5,201 nt of DNA. Source: Halomonas halophila. Its GTDB lineage: Bacteria > Pseudomonadota > Gammaproteobacteria > Pseudomonadales > Halomonadaceae. The position numbers and the translations under genes are program-made. The DNA is taken from positions 1 to 5,201 of the forward strand of contig DJIP01000048.1 of NCBI GenBank assembly GCA_002433675.1. The letters are read 5' to 3'. Positions 5,093 to 5,201 of the stretch are shown piece after piece. The notes under the pieces were generated by a model. It was given only the letters and a program-made list of their open reading frames with translations. It searched no databases and was not told the DNA's origin. How positions within the stretch are numbered: position 1 is the first letter of the stretch; every line of letters begins with the position of its first letter.

Positions 5093-5201
5093 TTCTCGAT
5101 CGCCTGGACGGCTACATCGCCCGCAACGTCCTCGCTGCCATTCTGGTGGTGCAGGTGGTGCTGCTGGGCCTGGACCTGATCATCACCTATATCGATGACC
5201 T
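5089..5201 (+). CDS. lptG: LPS export ABC transporter permease LptG, N-terminal 37 residues (gene continues past the right edge)
   Basis: LptG is the partner permease of LptF in LptB2FG. The visible part, MILDRLDGYIARNVLAAILV and on to TYIDD, has the LptG-type start: a short amphipathic segment followed by the first membrane helix (about 13-32). The ATG at 5089 overlaps the lptF TGA (5090-5092), and AAGGGA at 5075-5080 is a fitting ribosome binding site eight bases upstream. The identity rests on this short segment and on the fixed lptF-lptG gene order; the frame is open to the window edge. Confidence 0.9.
   Translation, partial: MILDRLDGYIARNVLAAILVVQVVLLGLDLIITYIDD

Overview
The window is a high-GC, gene-dense housekeeping segment of a gammaproteobacterial chromosome. 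The order valS, holC, pepA on one strand and lptF-lptG divergent on the other is the arrangement known from Escherichia coli and Pseudomonas. The protein sequences and the GC content recall Halomonas-like marine or halophilic gammaproteobacteria, but that placement is from memory of the families and no search was possible.

Layout from left to right. The minus strand carries the first 57 codons of valS (1-171), a 232-base gap with a strong sigma70-type valS promoter, holC (404-895), a hairpin terminator (920-941), ilvE (962-2056, GTG start), a 241-base gap full of perfect inverted repeats, and pepA (2298-3815). A 194-base divergent gap follows. The plus strand then carries lptF (4010-5092, TTG start), which overlaps lptG (5089 to the window edge) by ATGA. 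No tRNA, rRNA, insertion sequence, CRISPR array or phage gene was seen. All three gene-free gaps are shorter than 300 bases, and each is described.

The genes fall into known roles: valyl-tRNA charging (ValS), the chi subunit of the DNA polymerase III clamp loader (HolC), branched-chain amino acid transamination (IlvE), a cytosolic leucyl aminopeptidase (PepA), and the two membrane subunits of the lipopolysaccharide transporter LptB2FG (LptF, LptG). Every complete gene has a normal length and intact active-site motifs. Codon and base use look uniform, so nothing suggests recent transfer.

The unusual points are regulatory and positional. An ilvE gene of the longer (about 360-residue) type sits between pepA and holC, which are adjacent in E. 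coli. The gap upstream of ilvE holds five perfect inverted repeats in a row, a 14-base direct repeat, and pairings that exclude one another. This looks like a structured leader or attenuator and is the best candidate here for something undescribed. No new multi-gene system is visible.
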